Source of the DNA: Neisseria bergeri
Lineage (GTDB): Bacteria > Pseudomonadota > Gammaproteobacteria > Burkholderiales > Neisseriaceae
NCBI GenBank assembly: GCA_003044455.1
Contig: POWY01000006.1
Span: 1-64,000, forward strand
Reading direction: 5' to 3'
Length of the DNA: 64,000 nt
Numbering within the stretch: the first letter of the stretch is position 1; the number at the start of each line of letters is the position of its first letter. The notes below the pieces were generated by a model that saw only the letters and a program-made list of their open reading frames with translations, was not told the DNA's origin and searched no databases. Below are positions 48,180-57,172 of this stretch, piece by piece. Made by a program: the position numbers and the translations under genes.

Positions 48180-48221
48180 AAGTTCCTTTCAAGAATGCCG
48201 TCTGAAGCGGCGGCAGGGCGG

Positions 48222-50528
48222 TTAACGGCGTGGATGTTGCGTATCGGGGACGGAGTACATCAGCCGTGCCGCCAGCCACAGGTTCAATATGACCCCGATG
48301 CCGACGGTTATGCCGAATGCGGCGACGGCCGGTGTGCCGCTGAAGGCAAGCAGGACGAAGGAGATGCCGGTCGTGAGCGCGGCAAGCAGCATACCGCCCA
48401 GCCGCGCATCGGTGCTGTGTCCGGCATTGAGCGCGTAAACGGCATAATCGATGCCGATGGCGGAAACCAGCAGCAATCCGAACATGGCAAACAGGCTGAC
48501 GGGAATGCCCAGCCAACCCAATACGGCAACAGTGCCGATGGCGGCAGCGACGGGTACGGCGAGGATTTTCCCACCCTGCCGCGCGCCAAACAGCCGCCAC
48601 AGCAGCAGCCAGGCCAGCAGGTAAGACGACAATTTCAGCCAAGCCGCCTGATTGCGCGTATGGCGGAACAGTTCGTTGAGCCTGCCGCGCTTGTCCGCCC
48701 ATTTGATTCCCGGAATGGTTTCTGCCGTTTTGCGGACGGTTTCCGGTTCGGTCAAGCCGTTCAGACGGATAACGGAGGCATAACGGTGCGGTTCGACTTC
48801 GCCGAGATATAGGGGTTTCCAAGCCTGCGCCAGAGGCAGGGCGATGCCGTCTGAAAGCGTGAGGGCGGGCGTGTCGGCCGCTTGCAGCAGGGCGGATTTC
48901 AGCGTGTCTTCGGGAATGCCCAATTCGTGCAGGGCGCGGTAGTTGCCGGGTTTGTCTGCAATGGTGCGTAAATGTTGTTTCAGGCGGTTTTGTTCGGCGG
49001 CCGACAGGATGAACTGATCCAGCGATTGGATGCCTTTCAGTTTGCCTTGTCGAATCAGGGGGGCGAGGACGCGGCGCAGTTCGGCATTTTTTAACAGCAG
49101 CGCGTCTTCGCTTGCGGCTTCGGCAACCAGATATTGACCGCTGAAATCGGTTCCGCCCAATGTGCCGATTTTTTGTATTTGCGACAACAGTCCGGACGGC
49201 ATATTCACCCATTGGCGGATGTCGTCGCGCCAGTTGCCGCGCCACAGTCCGACGGCGGCGAAAACCATCAGGAAAACTGCTGCGGGATAAGTGAAGGACG
49301 GGGGAAGTTGTTTTTGGATGCGTTTGCCGAGCGCGGCACTCAAGGCGGCAAAAGGTACGGGTTTTGCCTGATAACGGGCAAACAGGGGCGGCAGCCAGCA
49401 GATGGTCGCGCCGAATGCGCCAAGTAGCGAAAAGCCGGAGAAAACGGCAGTTTGCTGTAAAACCGGCAAAGGTGTGAACCAGAGCAGCGCGTATCCCGAA
49501 ACGGTAATCAGCAGGCTGACGGCAAAGGTGGGCAATACCTGCTTCATCGCCGGTTTCGCCTGCCATGATGAGAATACCGACGGGGTCAGCCAGTGCAGCG
49601 GGAAATCGGCCAGCATCCCGATCAGGCTTGTGCCGATAACCAGCGTCAGGGCGTGGATATGCCCGAATACCGCCAGCGTCGCCGCCAAACCCGCCAGCAT
49701 GCCTGCCGCAGGCGGCAGCAGCAGCCAAAAGGTGCGCGCGCTGCGGAAAACCCACAATATGAGGGTTATGGTCAGGACGGTGCCGGCAAAACCCATTATC
49801 CGGCTTTCTTTTTCTGCATCGGCTTTGGCGGCTGCTGCAAAAAGTGCGCCGCCCCCGGTCAGGATTTCGGTGTGCCTGTCGGATGCCAATGTCTGTGTTT
49901 TTTGGAGCAGGTTTGCCAAAGCATCTTGAGGCAGGGCATTGTCGGGCAGCTTGGCGCGTATCCAAACCCAGGTTTTCCCGTTGTCTTCGTTGAACAGCAT
50001 ACCGTTTTCGGGATGCCATTGCAGACGGGTTTGGGGATTGATTTTGCCGGCAACGAAACGTCCGAAACCCAGCCAGTCCTCATCTAAGGGCAGGGGGGAT
50101 ACGGCAAACGGGTTGGCGGCATCTTCGGCGCGTTGGCGGAAATAGTCGGCGGGTTTTTCGGTCAGCAAACGCCGTTGGGCTTCGGGTAAGACGGCTAAAC
50201 TGATTCTGCCGATGTCTTGGCGAATTTGTGCAAGGTCGGGGCTAATTTGGCTGTTTACTTCGGAAAATATCCCGCTTTGCCGCCATAAGGCGGCGATTTC
50301 CGATGCCGTCTGAAATGCGGTTTCGGGTCGGAGGCTGCCGGCAAGCAGGATGATTTGACTGTTGATTTGTGCGTCACCGGCGCGTTCCGCCGCCTGCAAA
50401 ACGGTATCTTGGCTGCTTTGGGGCAGCAGTTCGGTCAGGTCGGTCTGCAGCCAGGCGCGCGTTGTCATGCTGTAACAGACAAAGACGGCAAGTGCAGACA
50501 TCAACAGGGTGTAAATCAGGCGGATCAT
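48222..50528 (-). CDS. MMPL/RND-type exporter of the polyene cluster
   Basis: A 768-residue membrane protein with two RND halves: N-terminal helix LIYTLLMSALAVFVCYS, periplasmic loop, then a helix cluster near 245-430, and the second set near 625-760 (LFAMFGLLLVSAIGIDYAVYALNAG). This COG4258-type exporter is standard in aryl polyene and xanthomonadin clusters and likely moves the polyene-lipid across the inner membrane. ATG 50528 directly precedes the first helix. Confidence 0.85.
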   Translation of the reverse strand: MIRLIYTLLMSALAVFVCYSMTTRAWLQTDLTELLPQSSQDTVLQAAERAGDAQINSQIILLAGSLRPETAFQTASEIAALWRQSGIFSEVNSQISPDLAQIRQDIGRISLAVLPEAQRRLLTEKPADYFRQRAEDAANPFAVSPLPLDEDWLGFGRFVAGKINPQTRLQWHPENGMLFNEDNGKTWVWIRAKLPDNALPQDALANLLQKTQTLASDRHTEILTGGGALFAAAAKADAEKESRIMGFAGTVLTITLILWVFRSARTFWLLLPPAAGMLAGLAATLAVFGHIHALTLVIGTSLIGMLADFPLHWLTPSVFSSWQAKPAMKQVLPTFAVSLLITVSGYALLWFTPLPVLQQTAVFSGFSLLGAFGATICWLPPLFARYQAKPVPFAALSAALGKRIQKQLPPSFTYPAAVFLMVFAAVGLWRGNWRDDIRQWVNMPSGLLSQIQKIGTLGGTDFSGQYLVAEAASEDALLLKNAELRRVLAPLIRQGKLKGIQSLDQFILSAAEQNRLKQHLRTIADKPGNYRALHELGIPEDTLKSALLQAADTPALTLSDGIALPLAQAWKPLYLGEVEPHRYASVIRLNGLTEPETVRKTAETIPGIKWADKRGRLNELFRHTRNQAAWLKLSSYLLAWLLLWRLFGARQGGKILAVPVAAAIGTVAVLGWLGIPVSLFAMFGLLLVSAIGIDYAVYALNAGHSTDARLGGMLLAALTTGISFVLLAFSGTPAVAAFGITVGIGVILNLWLAARLMYSVPDTQHPRR

Positions 50529-50544
50529 AGCGGTTCGGACGGTA

Positions 50545-51138
50545 TCAGAGTGATTGTTCGGCAAACTTGTCCGGCGGGTTGCCGACGGTGATGCCGTTAA
50601 ACTGCATATCGGTTTTGTCGCCTTGTTTTTCATGCAGTTCGATACGGCGCACGACGCTGTCCCCGCTGATGTCGATATGGTTGAAGATTTGTTTCATCAC
50701 CAGTGTTTTCGGTGTGAGTTGCAGCGTCCATTTTTGCGCCGACCCTTCGAGTTTCAAATCGAACTGTTTTTCCAGCCCTTGCGTATCGCCGCCGATCAAG
50801 TCGAGAAAGAGTTTGATTTGCCTGCTTTGTCCGGAAAATTTTCCGGTGTCGGGCATTATCCAGCCTTTACCGTTCCATTGGCTGATGCCGTCTGAACGGA
50901 CGCGCAGGGTGGCGGCAAACGGTTTCTGCATCTGCCAGAGCAGCCCGCGTTTGGGCATCAGTACGAATTTTCCGGTTGCAGCCATCGGTTTGGATAGGGA
51001 TTTCAGATGGCGGTATTGGATAAAGCTGCCTTGGATGTTGTCGGGTTTTTGCAGTATCCGGGCCAGTTCGGCAGTGGAAAATGCCGAGGCGGAAAGGGCG
51101 GTTGCGGCAAGGAGTGCGGCAAGCAGGTATTTTTTCAT
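50545..51138 (-). CDS. LolA-like outer-membrane carrier of the polyene cluster
   Basis: A 197-residue exported protein with signal peptide (YLLAALLAATALSASAF) and LolA layout: QGSFIQYRHLKSLSKPMAATGKFVLMPKRGLLWQ, then PKTLVMKQIFNHIDISGDSVV. It probably carries the polyene product or its lipoprotein through the periplasm. It is not the general LolA, given its place in the cluster. Confidence 0.82.
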   Translation of the reverse strand: MKKYLLAALLAATALSASAFSTAELARILQKPDNIQGSFIQYRHLKSLSKPMAATGKFVLMPKRGLLWQMQKPFAATLRVRSDGISQWNGKGWIMPDTGKFSGQSRQIKLFLDLIGGDTQGLEKQFDLKLEGSAQKWTLQLTPKTLVMKQIFNHIDISGDSVVRRIELHEKQGDKTDMQFNGITVGNPPDKFAEQSL

Positions 51139-51200
51139 AGTTGTCTGTCGGTGTGGCAATAATGGGGCGGAAAATGCCGTCTGAAAGCGGACGGCAGGGC

Positions 51201-51641
51201 TTATGCGGCTTGGAAAGTCGGATGACTCCGTACGGCTTCGAGCCAGCTTTCCGGCGTTTGGAACTGTATTTCTCCGGTTTCCAAGGATACTGCCGCCTGC
51301 GTGGTCGATGCGCGGGTCAGTTTTTCGCCGGTTTGCTCATCGGACAAAGTGTAGTCGATACGCAGGCAAGTGTCGATTTCGACGATTGCCATATCGATGC
51401 GGATGGTTTGTCCGAACCGTGCGGGGCGTATGTATTTCAAGTCCATTTTGAGGATGGGCCAGCCGAAGCCGCGCCGCCCCATTTCACCGTAGCCGTAGCC
51501 TATGCTGTCGAGGAAGGCACAGCGTGCGACTTCGAGGTATTTGACGTAGTTGCCGTGCCAGACGATCCGCATCGGATCGACATCGAAAAACGGGACTCGG
51601 ACGGTGTGGCTGTGGCGGCAGAAAATGTGTTTTTTGTTCAT
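51201..51641 (-). CDS. 4HBT hot-dog thioesterase of the polyene cluster
   Basis: A 146-residue YbgC-type thioesterase with VPFFDVDPMRIVWHGNYVKYLEVARCAFLD, which carries the catalytic Asp and the HGNY motif. It probably edits or releases polyene-ACP. ATG 51641 overlaps the stop of the acyltransferase gene upstream (ATGA), which fixes the start. Confidence 0.85.
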   Translation of the reverse strand: MNKKHIFCRHSHTVRVPFFDVDPMRIVWHGNYVKYLEVARCAFLDSIGYGYGEMGRRGFGWPILKMDLKYIRPARFGQTIRIDMAIVEIDTCLRIDYTLSDEQTGEKLTRASTTQAAVSLETGEIQFQTPESWLEAVRSHPTFQAA

Positions 51642-52570
51642 CTGGGATGGTGCTCCGTGTGCCAAAAGTCGTAAAAATTGAACCATTGCAGCGGGTTCAG
51701 ACGGCATTCTTCTTCTAAAATGCGGGCGAAATGTTGCGCGGATTCTTTGATTTTTTGCGTGCGTTCCGCCCGCGTCCAATCCGATGTGTCGGTCATAGGG
51801 CGAAGTTTCAGGCGGTAGCGTCCGTCCTGTTTGATGCAAAACAGCGCGTTGACCTTGGTTTTCAGCAGCGATGCCAGAATCCACGCCCCTTGCGGTATTT
51901 CGGTACGGTGTTGCAAAAAATCGACGGTTACGGTTTTTTCGCCCCGGACGGGGATACGGTCGGCGGCGATTGCCAGCCATTCCCCTGCTTCAATGCGCCG
52001 GCTGAGCGTCATCATCAGCGATGCGTCCAAGTCGCTTACCTGTATCAGTTGGATTTTGTCCGCCCCCGCCTGTTGCAGGGCTTCGTTGAACATTTGTGCG
52101 TGGCGGCTGTGTACGAGGACGTTGAGTTTGAAATTTCGGTGGTGGGAAACCAGTGCGCGGCAGATTTCCGTATTGCCCAGGTGCGAACAGGCAAAAATCT
52201 GCCCGCGCCCGTTTTGATACATGGCGGCGGTCAGGTTGTCGGGGTCTTCGATAATCAGGTCTTCGTAACGTATTTTGCGCTGCCATACGGCAAACCGGTC
52301 GCAAACGGCTTCGCCGAATGCCAAAAACTGCGCGAATATGCGGTTTTCAGACGGCATAGCGTCGGGAAAGGTGTGCCGTAGGCGGTTTTGGTAGGTATGG
52401 AGGTTTTTCCGCGACCGGGGCGAGGTCAGGTAGAAATACAGGACGACAAACCAAATACACGGTTTCATCAGAAAGGGAGGCAGATAACGGACAATCACCG
52501 CCGTCAGCTTGAGGAACAGGCGGTTGCCGCGTTCGTTTTGTTCCGCCCAGTGCCGGGACGCGCCGTTCAT
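51638..52570 (-). CDS. LpxL-like lipid A-type acyltransferase of the polyene cluster
   Basis: A 310-residue membrane acyltransferase with one N-terminal hydrophobic segment and the HX4E site in ACSHLGNTEICRAL. The rest follows the LpxL/HtrB layout (GEKTVTVDFLQHRTEIPQGAWILA). In aryl polyene loci such an enzyme is thought to join the polyene or a fatty acid to the lipid head group. ATG 52570 overlaps the GT2 stop (ATGA). Confidence 0.82.
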   Translation of the reverse strand: MNGASRHWAEQNERGNRLFLKLTAVIVRYLPPFLMKPCIWFVVLYFYLTSPRSRKNLHTYQNRLRHTFPDAMPSENRIFAQFLAFGEAVCDRFAVWQRKIRYEDLIIEDPDNLTAAMYQNGRGQIFACSHLGNTEICRALVSHHRNFKLNVLVHSRHAQMFNEALQQAGADKIQLIQVSDLDASLMMTLSRRIEAGEWLAIAADRIPVRGEKTVTVDFLQHRTEIPQGAWILASLLKTKVNALFCIKQDGRYRLKLRPMTDTSDWTRAERTQKIKESAQHFARILEEECRLNPLQWFNFYDFWHTEHHPR

Positions 52571-53292
52571 CGGAATATGCCTTTCAAGATGCGCCAACGC
52601 CATTTGAGCATACCGAAAAACAGCCGTGTGTGCATTTGGCTGATAAGGATGTTGTCGGCAAGGGTGCGGAAGTGGGAAATGCCGTCTGCGGCGTAACGGA
52701 CGGGCGTGGGTATCCACACGGTTTTGATGCCGCGCCAATATAGCCGGATCAGGATTTCGATGTCGAAGTCCATACGGTTGCCGACGTATTCTCCGCGTAT
52801 GACCGCCAACGCAGGCGGCAACGGATAAAGGCGGAAGCCGCACATACCGTCTTTAATATCGGACGACCAGGTGTGAACCATATTCCAAAAGTCGGTAATT
52901 TTGCGCCCGTACAATCGGGATTTGGGCGCGTCGCCGCCGTATTGCGGCTGACCGCAGATGAGGGCTTCGGGATTGAGTTGCGCGGCACGGACGAACTTCG
53001 GCACGTCGTCCAAACAGTGTTGCCCGTCGGCATCGATTTGCAGGACGTGGCTGTATCCCAGATCCGCCGCCGCCTCGAAACCTGTGCGTACTGCCGCGCC
53101 TTTGCCGCCGTTGCTTGTGCGGCGGATGACGCGGATGCCGTCTGAAGCCAGATTTTCTAAAACGGGTATGCAGTCGGGGCGGGAGCAGTCGTCCACGACC
53201 AACACGTCCAAACCGCAGGCGCGCAGGCCGCGCGCGACCGCGCCGACGGTTGTCGGGTGGTTGTAATGGGGGATGAGGGCGAGGATGTTCAT
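52567..53292 (-). CDS. GT2 glycosyltransferase of the polyene cluster
   Basis: A 241-residue GT2 enzyme: LALIPHYNHPTTVGAVARGL, VLVVDDCSRPDC, NGGKGAAVRTGFEAA and LQIDADGQHCLDDVPKF. It resembles dolichol-phosphate-mannose-type transferases. It may glycosylate the lipid anchor. First gene after the Correia element in the minus-strand operon. Confidence 0.82.
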   Translation of the reverse strand: MNILALIPHYNHPTTVGAVARGLRACGLDVLVVDDCSRPDCIPVLENLASDGIRVIRRTSNGGKGAAVRTGFEAAADLGYSHVLQIDADGQHCLDDVPKFVRAAQLNPEALICGQPQYGGDAPKSRLYGRKITDFWNMVHTWSSDIKDGMCGFRLYPLPPALAVIRGEYVGNRMDFDIEILIRLYWRGIKTVWIPTPVRYAADGISHFRTLADNILISQMHTRLFFGMLKWRWRILKGIFR

Positions 53293-53319
53293 ATTTATAT
53301 CAAGTTAAGGCTGTAATCT

Positions 53320-53474
53320 TATAGTGGATTAACAAAAACCAGTACGGCGTTGCCTCGCCTTAGCTCAAAGAGAACGATTCTCTAAGGTGCTGAAGCACCA
53401 AGTGAATCGGTTCCGTACTATTTGTACTGTCTGCGGCTTCGTCGCCTTGTCCTGATTTTTGTTAATCCACTATA
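53320..53474. mobile_element. Correia repeat-enclosed element, long form (155 bp)
   Basis: It starts TATAGTGGATTAACAAAAACC and ends GGTTTTTGTTAATCCACTATA-like (TTTTTGTTAATCCACTATA). The interior contains the complete core with TTCTCTAAGGTGCTGAAGCA, absent from the short copy at 9410. Full-length CREE carry an IHF site. It lies within the 202-bp gap between the AMP-ligase gene and the GT2 gene, inside the polyene operon. Confidence 0.95.
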
Positions 53475-53494
53475 TTTGTCTTTGCGAAGGCGGT

Positions 53495-55210
53495 TCATCG
53501 TTCTTCCCTTGCGGTTGGGTTGGGGCTGTCCTGCGGCGCGTCGAATACCAGCTTCCCCGAGGCGCAGGCGGCATCCTGTTTTCGGATGGTAAACGACAGT
53601 TTGTTTTTATCGGCATCGTATCCGAGTTCTACGGAAATGTCGTCATACGGACGGATAAATTGCTGGTATTTCAGGTTTTCGATACGGATAATGTTTTGCC
53701 TGCCGAAGGGGTGCCGTGCGGCAAGCCGACGTACCCATTCCAATTCGACTGCGCCGGGGACGAGTGGGAAGGTGGAAAAATGTCCGCCGAAATAGGGTAA
53801 ATCCAGCGGTATGCGGGTTTGATAGCGCAACCGGTTTCCTTCGGGCGGCAAGATATGCCATCGGGGGGCTGCGGGTTCTGTCAATGCCGTCTGAAAGTCC
53901 GCTGCGGTAATTTTTCCTTGTCCGTTGCGCGGCAGACGGTCTGTAAAACGCCAGTAGCGCGGAAGGGCGGCCGTGTCTTGCGTTTGGGCAATGTGTTGCT
54001 TGAGTGCGGCGATAACGGCGGTGCGCCCCTGTTCCAGCCACGCCGTGATGCCTTCCGTATCGAGTGCCGCCCAAACGGCAATGCGCCCGTGTTCCGGATG
54101 CAGGGCGCAATGTGCGTCGGCAATCCAGGGGTGTTTCAGCAATTCGTGTTCGATTTGGTTGAGCGAAATGCGTTTGTCTGCCAGTTTGACGATTCTATCC
54201 TGCCTGCCCAGCAGGGCAAAACCGTCTTCGTGGGTTTCGATGCAATCGGCAATGTATTGCACGCCGTTTGTCCACGGCGAGGATATTTCCACCGATTTGC
54301 CGGTATTGCGGACGGAGACGTTGGGGAAGGGCTGCCACAAGCTTTGTTTTTGGCGGCAGGCGATGATGCCGGTTTCCGTGCTGCCGTAAACTTCATAAGG
54401 GCGGACTGCATATTGTTCCAACAGGGCGGCGGTTTCCGATGGGAGTTCCCCGCCTGCGGAAACGATGCCGGCCATCCTTCCGTTTAACGCCGCCCAATCC
54501 CGATTTTCGCCGAAACGGTTGAGCAGGGCGGGGCTGGCAATCCAGACATTTTGATAATCGGACGGCACGTTCAGGCTTGCCGACAGCAGTAGTTCGGGAT
54601 AGGCGTTTTGCCTGCGGATCATTGCCCACCCCATCAGCAGCGGAAGCGCGAAGCGGAAGGTCAGTCCGTACATATGTTGCGGCGATACGCTGCCGAGGAC
54701 GGCGGTTTTGCCGCGTCCGAACGGAATTGCCGAAGCCAGCGCGCGGGCTTCCGATTCGATTTGCGCGGCGGTTTTGACGATTGTTTTGGCTTCCCCGCCG
54801 GAGCCTGATGTACGCAAATGCACTTCTGATTCGGGCGGGATGTCCAATGTTTTCGGTATGCGGTTTTCAGACGGCATACCGCCGCAAGGATCCAGTATTT
54901 GCCAAACGCTGATGCCGTCTGAAACAATATCGGTGTCGGTCAGCAGGATTTGTGCGGATTCCGCCCAAGTCAGGTTTCCGGGCGCGGTATTCGGCAGCAG
55001 CAGGGCTTTGCCGCCGCTGCGCCAAACGGCAAGCAATGCGGCTGCGAACAGCGCGGCATCGTCAAACCACAATGCCGCCGAACGGATGTTGTTTTGCTTT
55101 AATTTTAACGACAGGGTGTGTACCGTGCGTATAAAATCGGCGCGGGTCCACAGCGGGTCGAGGGCAATCGGCGTATTGTCGGAGAAGTTGATGTCAAACA
55201 TTCGGGTCAT
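53495..55210 (-). CDS. AMP ligase-dehydratase fusion protein of the polyene cluster
   Basis: A 571-residue fusion. Residues ~1-455 are an adenylate-forming ligase with the P-loop LRTSGSGGEAKTIVKT (133-147), SPQHMYGLTF, EVYGSTETGII and the C-terminal DRIVKLADKRISLNQIE and LPRNGQGKI motifs. It should activate an aryl acid and load it on an acyl carrier protein. Residues ~465-571 form a FabZ/FabA-like hot-dog domain (LPYFGGHFSTFPLVPGAVELEW), probably a 3-hydroxyacyl-ACP dehydratase. In other aryl polyene loci these functions are usually encoded by separate genes (apeH, apeI). Divergent from the PPTase gene, 29 bp apart. Confidence 0.87.
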   Translation of the reverse strand: MTRMFDINFSDNTPIALDPLWTRADFIRTVHTLSLKLKQNNIRSAALWFDDAALFAAALLAVWRSGGKALLLPNTAPGNLTWAESAQILLTDTDIVSDGISVWQILDPCGGMPSENRIPKTLDIPPESEVHLRTSGSGGEAKTIVKTAAQIESEARALASAIPFGRGKTAVLGSVSPQHMYGLTFRFALPLLMGWAMIRRQNAYPELLLSASLNVPSDYQNVWIASPALLNRFGENRDWAALNGRMAGIVSAGGELPSETAALLEQYAVRPYEVYGSTETGIIACRQKQSLWQPFPNVSVRNTGKSVEISSPWTNGVQYIADCIETHEDGFALLGRQDRIVKLADKRISLNQIEHELLKHPWIADAHCALHPEHGRIAVWAALDTEGITAWLEQGRTAVIAALKQHIAQTQDTAALPRYWRFTDRLPRNGQGKITAADFQTALTEPAAPRWHILPPEGNRLRYQTRIPLDLPYFGGHFSTFPLVPGAVELEWVRRLAARHPFGRQNIIRIENLKYQQFIRPYDDISVELGYDADKNKLSFTIRKQDAACASGKLVFDAPQDSPNPTAREER

Positions 55211-55239
55211 ATATTCAAAGTGGCAGAACGGAGGGTGTC

Positions 55240-55872
55240 GTGCCGGATAAAAAAACAGTATTGCAGTGCCGCCTTGCCGATGCGTCGGCCGCCGCTGCTT
55301 ATCGGGAATCCTGTCTGGACGATGCGGACAGGGCGCGCCTGCTGCGCGCGCCGGAATTGGCAGGGCGGACGGATTGGCGGGTCAGCCGCTTCCTGAAGCA
55401 GCAGGGCGGCAAGATATGTTCGCTTTCGCACAGCAAAGGGCGGGCGGCGGTTTTGGTCTGCGGCGGCGGCACGGTTTGCGGTGTCGATATTGAAACGGTC
55501 CGTCCGCGCAATTTTCAGGCACTTGCCGAATGGGTTTGTTCCCCTGAAGAACGGGTTTTTTTGGCACGTTCCGGTTGGCAGGCAGAGGCTTTTTACCGCC
55601 TGTGGTGCATTAAGGAAGCACTGCTCAAAGCCTGCGGTTTGGGTTTTCCGCAAGATATGGCGAAAGTCGGTTATCTGACCGACGGTTCGGCGGTTTGCGG
55701 CTTGCGTGCGGATGGCGGAACCGGTTGGCACGCCGTCAGCGCAATCTGGTGCGGCGACGCGGTTGTCGCCTGCGTGTGGCGCGGAGCTGCCGAATTGGAT
55801 TGGCAGTATTGCGGAACGGATGCCGTCCGGACGGTTTGCCATATCGAGCGGATAGGCGGCAAGGAAGTCTGA
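55240..55872 (+). CDS. Sfp-type 4'-phosphopantetheinyl transferase
   Basis: A 210-residue enzyme that would activate the two acyl carrier proteins by adding phosphopantetheine. It has GVDIE (81-85) and WCIKEA (122-127), the two signature motifs. It starts with GTG at 55240 after GGAGGG, and no ATG fits. It is divergent from the AMP-ligase gene and alone on its strand here. Confidence 0.85.
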   Translation: MPDKKTVLQCRLADASAAAAYRESCLDDADRARLLRAPELAGRTDWRVSRFLKQQGGKICSLSHSKGRAAVLVCGGGTVCGVDIETVRPRNFQALAEWVCSPEERVFLARSGWQAEAFYRLWCIKEALLKACGLGFPQDMAKVGYLTDGSAVCGLRADGGTGWHAVSAIWCGDAVVACVWRGAAELDWQYCGTDAVRTVCHIERIGGKEV

Positions 55873-55933
55873 AAGGGCAGTTTGTTGTTTTATTCCGTTT
55901 TAAATCAATATGATGTAATCGGATTGTGCGGCT

Positions 55934-57172
55934 TTATCCGTTTTTCCAACGTTTGAACACCAGTGAAGTGTTCACGCCGCCGAAGGCGAAATTGTTGCTC
56001 ATCACATAATCCGTTTCGATTTCACGGCCGCCGCTTAAAATATAGTCCACCTTGCCGCAGCGCGGATCAATGTCGTTCAAGTTCAGGGTCGGCGCAAACC
56101 AGCCGCCGTTCATCATTTCAATCGAGAACCACGCTTCCAGCGCGCCGCACGCGCCGAGGGTGTGCCCCAAATAGCTTTTTTGCGAACTGATGGGCACAAA
56201 TCCGAATACAGCTTCAGTCGCCAGTGTTTCGGCGATATCGCCTTTTTCGGTTGCTGTGCCGTGCCCGTTCACATAGCCGATTTTGTCGGGCGTGATACCC
56301 GCGTCCTGCAGCGCGAGTTCCATACATTTCTGCATCGTATCTTTTTGCGGCTGGGTAACGTGGCTGCCGTCGCTGTTGGCGCCGTAGCCGACGAGTTCGG
56401 CGTAAATTTTCGCACCGCGCCGTTTGGCGTGTTCCAACTCTTCCAGCACAAAAATCCCCGCGCCTTCTCCGATGACCAGACCGTCGCGGTTTACGTCGTA
56501 TGGGCGCGGGGTTTTTTCCGGTTCGCCGTTGCGGCGGCTGGCGGCATAAAGCGAGTCGAAAACATACACTTCGGACGGGCAAAATTCTTCGCCGCCGCCC
56601 GCCAGCATCATATCGGTCAGCCCGTATTTGATGGCTTCGTAGGCATAACCTATGCCTTGGCTGCCGGACGAACACGCGCTCGATGTCGGGATGATGCGCC
56701 CTTTCAGCCCGAAAAAGATGCCGATATTGGCGGCGGTAGTGTGCGGCATCATACGCACATAGGTGTTGGCACTGAAGTTGCGCGACGTGCCGGTCAGCAA
56801 CAATTCGCCCACATCGCCGATGTCTTTGGTGCTGCCGCTGGAAGAGCCGCAGGCAACGCCCATCCGTCCGTCGGTAATGCTTTCGTCCCCGAGCAAACCG
56901 GCATCCGCCAGCGCCTGCTCCGCCGCATCGACGCACAGGTACGACACGCGCCCCATACTTCTGAGCTGCTTGCGCGTCCAATGTTTCGGCGGCGCGTAAT
57001 TTTCAATCGGCGCACCCAGTTGCGCTTCCAATTCGGGGAAACGTTCGTGCCAATCCATATATTTGACGGCGTTTTTTTCGGCTTTGAATGCTGCCTGTAT
57101 GCTTTGCCAATCCCGGCCGAAGGCGGTAATGCCGCCTATGCCCGTTACTGCGACCCTTCTGGTATTCAACAC
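55934..57172 (-). CDS. Beta-ketoacyl-ACP synthase II-like enzyme (ApeR/FabF-like)
   Basis: A 412-residue ketosynthase with the catalytic Cys near residue 167 (TSSACSSGSQGIGYA), NGHGTATEKGD and SQKSYLGHTLGACGA. It probably starts or extends the polyene chain. The start is GTG, overlapping the reductase stop by 7 nt (GTGTTGA), so it is translationally coupled. Last gene of the KR-KS part of the minus operon. Confidence 0.88.
   Translation of the reverse strand: MLNTRRVAVTGIGGITAFGRDWQSIQAAFKAEKNAVKYMDWHERFPELEAQLGAPIENYAPPKHWTRKQLRSMGRVSYLCVDAAEQALADAGLLGDESITDGRMGVACGSSSGSTKDIGDVGELLLTGTSRNFSANTYVRMMPHTTAANIGIFFGLKGRIIPTSSACSSGSQGIGYAYEAIKYGLTDMMLAGGGEEFCPSEVYVFDSLYAASRRNGEPEKTPRPYDVNRDGLVIGEGAGIFVLEELEHAKRRGAKIYAELVGYGANSDGSHVTQPQKDTMQKCMELALQDAGITPDKIGYVNGHGTATEKGDIAETLATEAVFGFVPISSQKSYLGHTLGACGALEAWFSIEMMNGGWFAPTLNLNDIDPRCGKVDYILSGGREIETDYVMSNNFAFGGVNTSLVFKRWKNG

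Noticed and set aside
48040-50019. A 659-codon Arg/His-rich frame overlapping the MMPL gene on the same strand
   Set aside because: Out-of-frame shadow; composition is not protein-like and the MMPL frame is clear.
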